From an uncultured Eubacterium sp. (lineage in GTDB: Bacteria > Bacillota_A > Clostridia > Lachnospirales > Lachnospiraceae), in NCBI GenBank assembly GCA_910589045.1, contig CAJUSH010000053.1:1-18074 (forward strand): DNA of 18,074 bases, in the 5' to 3' direction. Shown here in pieces: positions 6,489 to 14,616 of this stretch. A program made the translations under genes and the position numbers. Numbering within the stretch: the stretch's first letter is position 1; every line of letters starts with the position of its first letter. The notes under the pieces were generated by a model. The model searched no databases. It saw nothing but the letters and a program-made list of their open reading frames with translations, and had not been told where the DNA came from.

Positions 6489-6517
6489 ATTTTATCACAT
6501 GAAAGTGTGAAAGTAAA
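6489..6517 (-). promoter_or_regulatory. yerC promoter with embedded inverted repeat
   Basis: On the minus strand TTTACT (6517-6512) and TAAAAT (6494-6489) are 17 bases apart. The spacer is almost entirely occupied by TCACA-N6-TGTGA (6495-6510), a perfect 5-bp dyad of 16 bp. An operator in this position would block polymerase directly. Which protein binds is unknown; YerC itself is the nearest candidate. Confidence 0.55.
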
Positions 6518-6529
6518 TTGTTTTTTTCA

Positions 6530-6558
6530 TTGAATCCGCCGTCAAGGATTGCTATACT
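6530..6558 (+). promoter_or_regulatory. asnA promoter
   Basis: TTGAAT at 6530-6535, a 17-base spacer and TATACT at 6553-6558. The leader of about 65 nt includes the hairpin GGGGC-TCT-GCCCC (6581-6593) and is too short for a T-box. Confidence 0.6.
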
Positions 6559-6628
6559 ATAAAAAGCATCATTACCGTTTGGGGCTCTGCCCCGAACCAT
6601 TACTGACACATATTGGAGGATACAGATT

Positions 6629-7639
6629 ATGGAACAATCAATTTTCCCTGAGGGCTATGAGTCCGCGCTGAATCTGCACGACACGCAGATCGCCATCAAA
6701 ACCGTCAAGGACTTTTTTCAGAAGCATCTGGCACAGAATTTAAACCTCGCCCGCGTCTCCGCGCCGCTGTTCGTCCTGCCGGAATCCGGCCTCAACGACA
6801 ACCTGAACGGCGTAGAGCGCCCCGTTGATTTCGGAATCAGGGAGCAGGGCGACAAAAAGGCGGAGGTCGTTCACTCCCTCGCAAAATGGAAGCGCTTCGC
6901 CCTGGACAAATACGGCTTTTCGGTGGGTGAAGGCATCTACACCGATATGAACGCCATCCGCAGGGACGAGGTCACCGACAATATCCACTCGATTTTCGTT
7001 GACCAGTGGGACTGGGAAAAAATCATTACAAAGGACATGCGCACCGTCGACACGTTCAAGGCAGCCGTCAGTGCCGTCTATAAGACTCTGCAGCAGACCG
7101 AAAAGTACATGTCCATCGAGTACGATTACATCGGCGAGCTGCTCCCGAAGGAAATTACATTTATCACATCTCAGAAATTATTAGAAAAATATCCGGGTCT
7201 TACGCCCCATGAGCGCGAATATGCCATCTCAAAGGAGTGCGGTGCCGTCTGTATCATGCAGATCGGTGACGTCTTAAGCGACGGCATGCCCCACGACGGA
7301 CGCGCCCCCGATTACGACGACTGGGCGTTAAACGGCGATATTTTCGTTTATTATCCGGTGCTGGATATCGCCCTGGAAATCTCCTCCATGGGTATCCGCG
7401 TGGATGAGAACTCCATCATGACGCAGTTGGAAAAAGCAGGCTGCACGCAGCGTGCAGAGCTTCCCTTCCAGAAAGCGATCATTGAAAAGCGCCTGCCCTA
7501 CACCATCGGCGGCGGTATCGGCCAGTCCCGCATCTGTATGTTTTTCCTGCGCAAGGCACATATCGGCGAGGTGCAAAGCTCTATCTGGAGAGCAGACACG
7601 ATCGAAGCGGCGAAGGCTGCGGGCGTGCGGCTCCTGTAG
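6629..7639 (+). CDS. asnA: Aspartate--ammonia ligase (asparagine synthetase A)
   Basis: Makes asparagine from aspartate, ammonia and ATP, releasing AMP and pyrophosphate, in the cytoplasm; it is related in fold to class II aminoacyl-tRNA synthetases. The 336-residue length is close to the E. coli enzyme. Recognisable segments are the N-terminal QIAIKTVKDFFQ, LFVLPESGLNDNLNGVERPV (about 48-67), VVHSLAKWKRFAL, the DQWDWE motif after the NIHSIFV strand, and the class II motif 3-like GGGIGQSRICM at 294-304. TTGGAGG lies 12 nt before the ATG. The gene is divergent from yerC and convergent with fbp, sharing a terminator hairpin. Confidence 0.96.
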   Translation: MEQSIFPEGYESALNLHDTQIAIKTVKDFFQKHLAQNLNLARVSAPLFVLPESGLNDNLNGVERPVDFGIREQGDKKAEVVHSLAKWKRFALDKYGFSVGEGIYTDMNAIRRDEVTDNIHSIFVDQWDWEKIITKDMRTVDTFKAAVSAVYKTLQQTEKYMSIEYDYIGELLPKEITFITSQKLLEKYPGLTPHEREYAISKECGAVCIMQIGDVLSDGMPHDGRAPDYDDWALNGDIFVYYPVLDIALEISSMGIRVDENSIMTQLEKAGCTQRAELPFQKAIIEKRLPYTIGGGIGQSRICMFFLRKAHIGEVQSSIWRADTIEAAKAAGVRLL

Positions 7640-7680
7640 TGCGCCTGGCCCATCGGATGGAAAAAGCATTTCATCCGTAA

Positions 7681-7713
7681 AAAGAGGAGCCGGTTTTAAC
7701 CGTGCTCCTCTTT
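7681..7713. terminator. Shared terminator between convergent asnA and fbp
   Basis: A long hairpin: AAAGAGGAGC-CGGTT paired with AACCG-GCTCCTCTTT, 15 bp with one bulged base and a two-base loop. On the minus strand it is followed by five T (7676-7680 complement region), a good terminator for fbp; on the plus strand the T-run is short (TTT within the stem), so it is weaker for asnA. Confidence 0.75.
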
Positions 7714-7742
7714 ATGTATGCAAAAATCCACAACAGCTGCGC

Positions 7743-9698
7743 CTACAGGTTCTCCACGATCAGCCCTGACCGGTACGCCCGCAGCAGCGCCTCCAGCGAC
7801 TCGATATCCTCCTTGATCTGCACGCCCCGATCCGTATCCGCCACCGTCATGCGCCGCTGAACGGACTGCACGATCGCATTGTGGGAATGGATATCCGTGC
7901 CGTTTACCACCGCGCTGTCCACCGACTCAAAGGGCTCATGCGCCGCCAGAATCAGGCCGTAGGAATCATAGATGAGCGTATAGCCCGCGATCCCGGTCTT
8001 GGAGCGGTACGCCCGTGAAAAGCCGCCGTCAATGATGAGCAGCTTTCCGCCGCACTTCATGGGCGACTCACCGGCCAGTGCCTCAACAGGAACATGACCG
8101 TTGATAATATGGGCGTCCTCACCCTCCAGCCCGAACTCCTGGAGGATCTCGTTCACGATCTCCTCCTTTTCGAGCAGATGGTAATAAGGATTTTTCTGCT
8201 CCACATGGGTCTTTTTATCCTCGATAAAATAGCGCTCGAAGGTCGTCATCTTCTCCTTGCCGAACACCGGCGAATTTTTGTTTTCCCATATAAACCACAG
8301 GATGTCCTGCCCCTTTCGCTTCTCCTGCGGGTCAATGGAATAATACCCAAGCCGCGCGTAATGCTCAAGCACGTCGTAGAGCTGCTTGCCCGCGTACTCA
8401 TGCCCGAACAGCCGCACCTTTTTAAAGCTCCCGTCCTCGTTTAAGGGCACGCAGCCATGGTAGAGCAGATTGCCGTTAAACACCTTATAAAGGCTGCCCT
8501 TTGTAAACAGAAAGCGCACATGCTTCTGGAGTCTCTCGCAGTTAATAAACGCGGTGGCAAGACGGTCCATGACCTCCTGCTCCTCCACGCTCAGCTCATA
8601 AGGATGCTCCGGGTCAAACGTCGGAAAGCAGGTATCCCGCAGCGGGTAGGTCACACCCTCCACCTCCACGGTGCCTTTTTCCAGATTCATTCTGTGGAGA
8701 AGCTTGCGCTCCTCCATGTCAAACTCGGGGTAACGGTCGATGAGCTGCCCCTCCAGCTTAAACTGGATGACCGCAATCGCCTTGTGCATTTTCTGGTCAA
8801 GCTGTGCATCCTTAACGTTGTACTGCTGCTCGTCGTACTGCACCTTAAAATATTTGCACGAATCGTCATGGTAGGTCGTCATGGCAAACCGCGCCAGCGG
8901 CACGAGGTTGATGCCGTAGCCGTCCTCCAGGATGTCCAGGTTTCCGTACTTCGCCGAGATGCGCAGCATGTTTGCGATGCACGCCTGATTGCCCGTCGCC
9001 GCACCCATCCAGAGCACGTCGTGGTTGCCCCACTGGATATCCACGGAGTGATGCTCCATCAGCGTATCCATGATCAGATGCGGGTAAGGCCCGCGGTCAT
9101 AAATATCACCCACCACATGCAGGTGATCCACAACAAGATGCCGGATCAGGTTGCACAGCGCCACGATCAGCTCCGACGCGCGCCCGGTCTCAATGACCGA
9201 ATTGATAATCTCGTTGTAATAGTCCTCCTGATCGGACTGGTCCGGCCGTCCCGTCAGAAGCTCCTCGATTACATAGGCAAAATCCTTCGGAAGCGCCTTG
9301 CGCACCTTCGAGCGCGTATATTTTGAGGACGCATTTTTGCAGATGGGGATAAGCCGGTAGAGCGTCACGCGATACCAGTCTTCCATGCTCTCCTCATGCC
9401 GTGCGACCTCCTCCAGCTTCATCTCCGGATAGTAGATGAGCGCTGCGATGTTTTTCTTGTCCGCCCTGCTGAAGGTCGTTCCAAACTCCTGCTCGATCTT
9501 CCGCTTGATCGCACCCGAGCCGTTGCGCATGATATGCTGAAACTGCTCGTACTCACCGTGCACATCCGTGATAAAATGCTCCGTCCCCTTCGGCAGGCTT
9601 AAAATCGCCTTCAAATTGATGATCTCCGTAGCCGCCGACGCGATGGTCGGATACTGCTTCGCCAGACTTTTCAGATACCGAATCTCCGTGTCACCCAT
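7743..9698 (-). CDS. fbp: Fructose-1,6-bisphosphatase, class III (Firmicute type)
   Basis: Hydrolyses fructose-1,6-bisphosphate to fructose-6-phosphate, the committed step of gluconeogenesis, in the cytoplasm. The class III enzymes are large calcineurin-like metallophosphatases, and the metal-binding motifs are visible: DVHGEY (45-50), GDIYDRG (197-203) and GNHD (224-227), with further conserved GHVPVEA and DGGFSRAYR near the C terminus. The 651-residue length is typical. The ATG at 9698 is chosen because GGGAGGGGG lies 5 nt upstream and the following MGDTEIRYLKSL matches family N termini; an upstream in-frame ATG at 9746 lacks such a site. It follows dapB by 105 nt with no terminator seen, so it may be the last gene of a dapA-dapB-fbp transcript. 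Confidence 0.96.
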   Translation of the reverse strand: MGDTEIRYLKSLAKQYPTIASAATEIINLKAILSLPKGTEHFITDVHGEYEQFQHIMRNGSGAIKRKIEQEFGTTFSRADKKNIAALIYYPEMKLEEVARHEESMEDWYRVTLYRLIPICKNASSKYTRSKVRKALPKDFAYVIEELLTGRPDQSDQEDYYNEIINSVIETGRASELIVALCNLIRHLVVDHLHVVGDIYDRGPYPHLIMDTLMEHHSVDIQWGNHDVLWMGAATGNQACIANMLRISAKYGNLDILEDGYGINLVPLARFAMTTYHDDSCKYFKVQYDEQQYNVKDAQLDQKMHKAIAVIQFKLEGQLIDRYPEFDMEERKLLHRMNLEKGTVEVEGVTYPLRDTCFPTFDPEHPYELSVEEQEVMDRLATAFINCERLQKHVRFLFTKGSLYKVFNGNLLYHGCVPLNEDGSFKKVRLFGHEYAGKQLYDVLEHYARLGYYSIDPQEKRKGQDILWFIWENKNSPVFGKEKMTTFERYFIEDKKTHVEQKNPYYHLLEKEEIVNEILQEFGLEGEDAHIINGHVPVEALAGESPMKCGGKLLIIDGGFSRAYRSKTGIAGYTLIYDSYGLILAAHEPFESVDSAVVNGTDIHSHNAIVQSVQRRMTVADTDRGVQIKEDIESLEALLRAYRSGLIVENL

Positions 9699-9803
9699 AA
9701 AATCCCCCTCCCGCTTTGGCCAATACCGGACATGCACGTCAGGCATACCGGCTCATGCCCCGGCCGCAGGTCCGTATCGACGGTTTTCCCGGTCACTGCC
9801 TGG

Positions 9804-10565
9804 CTATGCCTGCGCAACCACATCTCCCATCGTATAATAGCCCTTTTCCCGTCCGTGCAAAAACTTTGCGGCCTGAATCGCGCCCTTGCCGAACACGGCA
9901 CGGGAATATGCGGTATGCTTCAGCTCGATCACCTCGTCGGTTCCCGCAAAAATAATCTCATGCTCCCCGACGATCGTGCCGCCGCGCACCGCCGAGATGC
10001 CAAGCTCCTTTTTCCCGCGCTTTTCCCTGCGGCCGCTGCGGTCATAGACGTACGCATACTGACCGTCCATCGCATCGTTGATGGAGTCGGCCAGGGCGAG
10101 CGCCGTACCGCTGGGCGCATCCAGCTTCTGGCTGTGGTGCTTCTCCACGATCTCCACGTCAAAGCCCGCCGGCGCAAAAATTTTCACCGCCTTCTGCAGC
10201 AGGTCCATCAGCGTATTGATTCCCAGAGACATGTTCGCGGATTTGAGCACGGCAATTTTTTTGCTGGCCGCCTCCACCTTTTCGAGCTGCTCCTGTGAAA
10301 ATCCGGTGGAGCAAAGCACGACCGGAACAGACTTCTCCACACACCATTCCAGAAGGGCATCCACCGCGCCCGCATTGGAAAAATCAATGACCACATCCCC
10401 GGTCACATTACATTCCCCGATCCGGGGGAACACGGGAAAATCATTTTTTTTCTCCGCATAAGTGTCAATCCCTGCAACGATATTGATCTCCGGGTCATCT
10501 CCGCACAGCCCTGCGATCATCTGTCCCATCCTGCCGTTGCAGCCATATAAAATAACGTTTGTCAT
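9804..10565 (-). CDS. dapB: 4-hydroxy-tetrahydrodipicolinate reductase
   Basis: Second step of the diaminopimelate/lysine branch: reduces the DapA product with NAD(P)H. A nucleotide-binding GCNGRMG lies at 8-14, the catalytic and substrate-binding stretch EKHHSQKLDAPSGTA at 141-155 (His143, His144, Lys147), and the TAYSRAVFGKGAI segment near the end is typical of the family. The 253-residue length is normal for Firmicutes. The second in-frame ATG (10565) is chosen because GGAGG lies 8 nt upstream of it, whereas the first (10580) overlaps that site. It follows dapA by 58 nt, forming an operon. Confidence 0.96.
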   Translation of the reverse strand: MTNVILYGCNGRMGQMIAGLCGDDPEINIVAGIDTYAEKKNDFPVFPRIGECNVTGDVVIDFSNAGAVDALLEWCVEKSVPVVLCSTGFSQEQLEKVEAASKKIAVLKSANMSLGINTLMDLLQKAVKIFAPAGFDVEIVEKHHSQKLDAPSGTALALADSINDAMDGQYAYVYDRSGRREKRGKKELGISAVRGGTIVGEHEIIFAGTDEVIELKHTAYSRAVFGKGAIQAAKFLHGREKGYYTMGDVVAQA

Positions 10566-10623
10566 CTTTGCTTCCTCCATAGCCCGGACGTCCGCACAGC
10601 CGTCCGGTTCACTCCGACCGCCG

Positions 10624-11517
10624 TTACTCCGTCACCGGCAGTCCGTACTCCTTCATAACCTGTATCAGCTTCGCCGCATTTGCCTCGCCCATCTCAGAGA
10701 GAGGTGCGCGAAGGGAACCGACCTCAAAGCCCATCGCATTCAGCGCACGCTTTACAGGAATCGGGTTGACCTCCGAAAAGAGCGCGTCCACCAACGCCCT
10801 GCCCTTCAGCTGCAGCGCCGCCGCCTTCTTATAATCGCCGTTTAACGCATACATGCACATGTCATGCACATCTTTCGGCGCCACGTTCGACCATACGGAG
10901 ATCACGCCCAGCGCACCGATCGACATGAGGGGTACAACGATCCCGTCCTCACCGGAATACATATCAATGTTTCCGTCGCACAGATCCATGAGCGTCACGG
11001 CCTGTGCCACGCTGCCGGTCGCCTCCTTGATGCCCACAATATTGTCATAGGTCTTTACGAGCGTCGCCGCCGTCTCCGGCAAAATGTTGCAGCCGGTGCG
11101 GGAGGGCACGTTGTACATGATGATCGGCAGCTTCGTGGACTGCGCGATCTGCCCGTAATGGCCGATCAGCCCGGACTGCGTCGCCTTATTATAGTAAGGT
11201 GTCACCACCAGCGCTCCCTCGCAGCCTGCCTCCTCGGCGTCATTGGTAAGCTGGATCGCCGTTTTCGTGCAGTTTGAGCCGGTACCGGCTACCACCGGAA
11301 TCCGGTGCTTTGTCATCTCCACCGCCGCACGGATCACCTCCGCGTGCTCCTCCATCGTCAGTGTGGAGCTTTCCCCGGTAGTGCCCGTGATTACAATACA
11401 GTCTGTGCCGCCTTCTATCTGAAACTGGATCATCTCATCCAGCTTGTCGTAGTTTACCTCAAAATTTTCCTTCATTGGTGTGATAATTGCCACGCCAGCG
11501 CCTTTGAAAATTGCCAT
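10624..11517 (-). CDS. dapA: 4-hydroxy-tetrahydrodipicolinate synthase
   Basis: Condenses pyruvate with aspartate semialdehyde, the first committed step of diaminopimelate and lysine synthesis. It is a TIM-barrel class I aldolase: GTTGES (45-50) carries the paired Thr, Tyr109 in PYYNK, Tyr135 in MYNVPSRTG, Arg140, and the Schiff-base Lys164 in VGIKEATGS all align with the E. coli catalytic residues. The 297-residue length is normal. AGGAGGAG precedes the ATG. It is first in an operon with dapB; a candidate promoter lies at 11553-11580. Confidence 0.97.
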   Translation of the reverse strand: MAIFKGAGVAIITPMKENFEVNYDKLDEMIQFQIEGGTDCIVITGTTGESSTLTMEEHAEVIRAAVEMTKHRIPVVAGTGSNCTKTAIQLTNDAEEAGCEGALVVTPYYNKATQSGLIGHYGQIAQSTKLPIIMYNVPSRTGCNILPETAATLVKTYDNIVGIKEATGSVAQAVTLMDLCDGNIDMYSGEDGIVVPLMSIGALGVISVWSNVAPKDVHDMCMYALNGDYKKAAALQLKGRALVDALFSEVNPIPVKRALNAMGFEVGSLRAPLSEMGEANAAKLIQVMKEYGLPVTE

Positions 11518-11552
11518 TTTCTCTTCTCCTCCTGCCTGTGCATAAATTTATC

Positions 11553-11580
11553 TTACTATACTATATTAGAATTTTTTCAA
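11553..11580 (-). promoter_or_regulatory. Candidate promoter of the dap operon
   Basis: On the minus strand TTGAAA (11580-11575) is followed after 16 bases by TAGTAA (11558-11553), in an AT-rich stretch just behind the upstream terminator. The -10 is imperfect; neighbouring TATAGT or TAAGAT could serve instead. No lysine riboswitch fits in the short leader (about 30 nt). Confidence 0.35.
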
Positions 11581-11626
11581 AATGTAAAGTGCCCTGCGGC
11601 AAAACCGCAGGGCAGGATTACATTTT
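11581..11626 (-). terminator. Terminator of the corrinoid adenosyltransferase gene
   Basis: A perfect 9-bp GC stem GCCCTGCGG/CCGCAGGGC (loop CAAAA) is extended by an outer AATGTAA/TTACATT pairing, leaving short internal loops. It starts 5 nt after the cobO stop codon. The minus-strand 3' flank is TTTACATTTTG, and the plus-strand flank has a T-run (11623-11628), so it may stop transcripts in both directions. Confidence 0.75.
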
Positions 11627-11630
11627 TTAG

Positions 11631-12116
11631 CTATTTCTCAGATTGAATCATATAAATCTCATCCGCATAGCTGCGGACTGATTCATCCATTGTGCGCCCG
11701 GTCAGAATCAGATCCATCCCCCCGGAGCGGGATTTCAAAAGTCCCTCCAGCTCATCGTCCTCCAAAAGCCCCGCATCCGCCAGTCCAAGCATCTCATCTA
11801 AAATGAGCAGATCACACTCCCCGGTCTGGAGTACCTTGCGGGCAAAATTGACGCCGTTTTTGATGTTCAGCCTCTCTTCCTTTTTTTCTTCCTCGGAAAG
11901 ATCCTCGTAGCACTCGTCGCTTTTTTCAAACTGGAACACCTTGATCTCCGGCTCCAGCTTTTTCATAAACTGTGCCTCCTCCTCCATCTTTCCCTTGAGG
12001 TAGTGGATAACGAACACGCTCCTGCCCTCGCTGGCCGCCTGCAGGGCGCGTCCCATAGCGGCAGTAGACTTCCCGTGCCCCTCCCCGTAAAAAATCCTTA
12101 CAATTCCTGTATTCAT
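11631..12116 (-). CDS. cobO: Cob(I)yrinic acid a,c-diamide adenosyltransferase (CobO/BtuR family)
   Basis: Transfers the adenosyl group of ATP to reduced corrinoids to make the coenzyme B12 form. The P-loop GEGHGKST is at 11-18, followed by the typical AAMGRALQAA helix; a hhhLDEM strand-aspartate motif (LLILDEMLGL) and an LTGR motif follow. At 161 residues it is shorter than E. coli BtuR (196), lacking the N-terminal extension, as in many Firmicute copies. TAGGAGG lies 8 nt before the ATG. It stands alone with its own promoter and terminator and no other corrinoid gene in view, which fits a salvage role. Confidence in the family is high; the exact substrate is inferred. Confidence 0.92.
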   Translation of the reverse strand: MNTGIVRIFYGEGHGKSTAAMGRALQAASEGRSVFVIHYLKGKMEEEAQFMKKLEPEIKVFQFEKSDECYEDLSEEEKKEERLNIKNGVNFARKVLQTGECDLLILDEMLGLADAGLLEDDELEGLLKSRSGGMDLILTGRTMDESVRSYADEIYMIQSEK

Positions 12117-12141
12117 CTCGATTGCCTCCTATAGACAGGCT

Positions 12142-12190
12142 CCCCAAAGCACCGCCATGGTACTTCCCGTGCCCGCCGTATATGAATATC
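12142..12190 (-). other. Degenerate echo of the cobO P-loop in its own leader
   Basis: In the short leader between the promoter and the cobO start, the minus strand contains GGGCACGGGAAGT (12174-12162), identical to 13 bases of the P-loop codons inside the gene (12080-12068). Read in frame the leader gives Y-G-G-H-G-K-Y-H-G-G-A-L-G, resembling the gene's Y-G-E-G-H-G-K-S-T-A-A-M-G. It has no usable start codon downstream of the promoter. It looks like a remnant of a partial tandem duplication. Confidence 0.35.
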
Positions 12191-12194
12191 TGCA

Positions 12195-12223
12195 AGAATA
12201 CCATATTTTACCGGAAAAGTAAA
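12195..12223 (-). promoter_or_regulatory. Promoter of cobO
   Basis: On the minus strand TTTACT (12223-12218), a 17-base spacer, and TATTCT (12200-12195). The leader is about 70 nt; no cobalamin riboswitch fits within it. Confidence 0.5.
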
Positions 12224-12260
12224 GACTATCGATTTTGAGTCCGCCAGCCCCTCAGCAGCC

Positions 12261-12656
12261 CTATGCGAGGCTGCGCACCTTCGCGATCTGTGCTTCGTCC
12301 AGGCTCAGGATGTCGCTGTTGTCCATCGAGGTATTGGAATCCTCAATGAGGATCATCTTTGTGTCCTTCTGCGTGATCGTGTTATGCCAGAGCGTTGCAG
12401 GGATGTTGTACACCTTGTCCTTCTCCATCTTCACGGCGTCAAACACGATGCCGTTCTCGGTCTCGTTGGCATAGATGAGGGTGCAGGCACCCTCCACCAG
12501 TACAAACAGCTCGTCCGTTAAGTTATGGCGCTCCAGGCAGTCGATGCCTGTCACATCGTTGGCGGGCTTCCAGTTCTTGATGCCTACCGTCCACTTCTCG
12601 TTTTCAAATACTCTCTGCATGCCCTCTCCGGCAAACTCGTAATCTAAAATTTTCAT
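12261..12656 (-). CDS. Cupin-fold protein
   Basis: A 131-residue protein with the small beta-barrel pattern of cupins: a glycine-containing turn in the first motif (LTDELFVLVEGACTLIYA, about 46-63) and a second motif with proline and histidine (VYNIPATLWHNTI, about 82-94). Only some of the usual metal-binding His/Glu residues are evident (H44, E49, H91 are candidates), so metal binding is uncertain. AGGAGG lies 6 nt before the ATG. It follows the transketolase pair in the same direction after 134 nt and probably belongs to the same sugar locus; a role as sugar-binding, epimerase-like or regulatory protein is possible but not shown. Confidence 0.75.
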   Translation of the reverse strand: MKILDYEFAGEGMQRVFENEKWTVGIKNWKPANDVTGIDCLERHNLTDELFVLVEGACTLIYANETENGIVFDAVKMEKDKVYNIPATLWHNTITQKDTKMILIEDSNTSMDNSDILSLDEAQIAKVRSLA

Positions 12657-12790
12657 ACTTATCCTCCTGTGGCGCAGTGCGCCTGTTCATTCTACCCCAA
12701 TTCATGTCTGTTCCGGCCCTTCGGCGCCGCCGTCCCCACAGCAGGCGCCAGCTGCATTTGCCGGATGCCCCAATATATAAAACCTGCCTC

Positions 12791-13714
12791 CTAAAGCAGC
12801 CCCTTTGCGGTTGCCGCAACATTTTCTGCGGTCAGACCATAAGCTTGAAACAGCTCCTCCGGCTTTCCGGATTTGCCGAATTTGTCCTGAATACCTACCA
12901 TGCCAAACTTCGCGCCCGCATTTCCTGCCAGAACCTCTGCCACGGCAGAACCCAGTCCGCCGATCACGGAGTGCTCCTCCACGGTCACAATCGCCTTGCA
13001 GGTACTGTTCATCTTCAAAACGATCTCCCTGTCGATGGGCTTGATGGTGTGCATGTTTACGACCGCAGCGCTGATGCCCTCCGCTTCCAGCTGCTTTGCC
13101 GCCTCAAGCGCCACCGGGATCATCAGTCCGCATGCGATCAGGCATACATCGCTGCCTTCCTTCATCACGTTTGCCCTGCCCGGCGTAAAGGGCGTATCAG
13201 CCGTCGTGATATCCTCGCACACCGGACGCGCCACACGGATGTACACCGGCCCGTCAATCTCAGCCGCCGCCATCACTGCCTTCTCCGTCTCTGCCGGATC
13301 ACAGGGAACGAGAATCGTCATGTGGGGCATTTCACGCATCAGGGCGATATCCTCGATGGACTGATGGCTTCCGCCGTCCTCGCCCACACAAAGGCCCGAA
13401 TGTGAAAAACCGAACTTCACGTTGCAGTTCGTATAGCAGATCGAATTGCGGATCTGCTCGAATGCGCGCCCTGCGCCAAACAGTGCGAACGTGCTCACAA
13501 AGGGAATGTATCCCGTGTGTGCAAAGCCCGCTGCCGCGCACATCATATTTGCCTCCGCGATTCCCATGTTAAAATGGCGCTCGGGATATTTTGCCTGAAA
13601 CAAGCAGGTCTGGGTCGCATGTGCCAGGTCTGCGTCAAATACAACGACCCTGTCATTTTTCTCACCTAATTTTGCAAGCGCCTCTCCATAAGCAACTCTT
13701 AAAGACTTTCCCAT
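12791..13714 (-). CDS. Transketolase, C-terminal subunit
   Basis: The pyrimidine-binding and C-terminal half of a split transketolase, moving two-carbon ketol units between sugar phosphates using thiamine diphosphate. The catalytic Glu sits in NMGIAEANM (about 49-57, E54), followed by the GEDGGSHQSIEDIALMR stretch (111-127) conserved in transketolases, and the C-terminal domain has VVNMHTIKPID and VEEHSVIGGLGSAV. The 307-residue length is normal for a split subunit. Its ATG lies 4 nt after the stop of the N-terminal subunit gene, with AGGAGG inside the end of that gene, so the two are translationally coupled and probably form an alpha2beta2-type enzyme. Such pairs serve general pentose metabolism or specialised pathways (for example apulose-4-phosphate transketolase AptAB); the substrate cannot be read here. 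Confidence 0.93.
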   Translation of the reverse strand: MGKSLRVAYGEALAKLGEKNDRVVVFDADLAHATQTCLFQAKYPERHFNMGIAEANMMCAAAGFAHTGYIPFVSTFALFGAGRAFEQIRNSICYTNCNVKFGFSHSGLCVGEDGGSHQSIEDIALMREMPHMTILVPCDPAETEKAVMAAAEIDGPVYIRVARPVCEDITTADTPFTPGRANVMKEGSDVCLIACGLMIPVALEAAKQLEAEGISAAVVNMHTIKPIDREIVLKMNSTCKAIVTVEEHSVIGGLGSAVAEVLAGNAGAKFGMVGIQDKFGKSGKPEELFQAYGLTAENVAATAKGLL

Positions 13715-13718
13715 CTTT

Positions 13719-14516
13719 CTACACCTCCTGCTCGCTTAATGCCTGTTCAAACTGCTCCTTGTTCATGGGGCTTCCGTGCCAGCCGAACTGATTTTCCATA
13801 TAGGAAACGCCCTTGCCCTTGACAGTCTCACAGCAGATAAATTTGGGCTTTCCGGATACGGGAGCTTTCAGTGCCTCTGTAATTGCAGCCACATCATGTC
13901 CGTCCACCTTGAAGCATTCAAAGCCGAAGGCATCAAACTTCTTCACCACATCCCCAAGACTCATGACCTCCTCGTTGCTGCCGTCGATCTGCAGCCCGTT
14001 GTGATCCAGCAGAAAAGTCAGGTTATCCAGCTTGTAGTGCGCAGCCGCCATGGCAGCCTCCCACACAAGACCCTCCTGACACTCGCCGTCTCCAAGCACC
14101 GTGTATACATGATAATCCTTCTTTGCATATTTTGCCGCCAGCGCAAGGCCCATGCCAAGGGAAGCGCCCTGCCCGAGGGAACCGGTATTCATATCGACAC
14201 CCGGTGTCTTTGTGCAGTCGGGATGTCCCTGCAGATGGCTTCCGATCTGGCGAAGGTCTGCCAGATCCTCCTTCGGGAAATAGCCAAGGTCAGCCAGAAC
14301 CGCATAGAGTGCGGGGCAGGCATGACCCTTGCTTAAGACCAGCCGGTCCCGGTCGGGATCCTTCGGGTTTTTGGGGTCTATTTTCATAACCTCATAATAA
14401 AGCGCCATCAGCATTTCCACGCAGGATAAGGACCCGCCCGGGTGCCCTGACTGGCAGGCATAGAGCATTTTTAATATTTCTGCCCGCAACTCTTTTGCTT
14501 TTTTGTCGTACTGCAT
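13719..14516 (-). CDS. Transketolase, N-terminal subunit
   Basis: The thiamine diphosphate-binding half of a split transketolase, 265 residues. Visible motifs: SGHPGGSLS (23-31), LSKGHACPALYA (61-72), GSLGQGASLGMGLA (112-125), and the diphosphate-binding GDGECQEG (142-149) running to the metal-ligand Asn in DHNGLQIDG (171-179). AGGAGG lies 8 nt before the ATG. It sits 100 nt downstream of the second permease gene in the same direction, tying it to sugar uptake. The intervening gap has a TTGTCC/GGACAA hairpin without a T-run, so transcription may continue from the transporter genes. Confidence 0.94.
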   Translation of the reverse strand: MQYDKKAKELRAEILKMLYACQSGHPGGSLSCVEMLMALYYEVMKIDPKNPKDPDRDRLVLSKGHACPALYAVLADLGYFPKEDLADLRQIGSHLQGHPDCTKTPGVDMNTGSLGQGASLGMGLALAAKYAKKDYHVYTVLGDGECQEGLVWEAAMAAAHYKLDNLTFLLDHNGLQIDGSNEEVMSLGDVVKKFDAFGFECFKVDGHDVAAITEALKAPVSGKPKFICCETVKGKGVSYMENQFGWHGSPMNKEQFEQALSEQEV

Positions 14517-14616
14517 AGTTCTTTTCCTCCTCTATAATTTAAGTTAATGGATCACTACGAACCATTCCGGGCCAGGATCGTTTTGTTTTTGTCCCGGCTC
14601 CGGACAATCACACATT

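Noticed and set aside
6559..6628. Possible T-box or other riboswitch in the asnA leader
   Set aside because: The leader is only about 65 nt with one small hairpin, too short for a T-box.
8457..9326. Long plus-strand frame (289 codons) opposite fbp
   Set aside because: It is the antisense shadow of a conserved enzyme gene, with no start signal or recognisable domain.
9699..9746. N-terminal extension of fbp to an upstream ATG
   Set aside because: The added 16 residues are unlike family N termini, and a much better ribosome binding site lies directly before the ATG at 9698.
12117..12194. Cobalamin riboswitch in the cobO leader
   Set aside because: The leader is about 70 nt, far shorter than a B12 riboswitch, and no B12-box-like sequence was seen.
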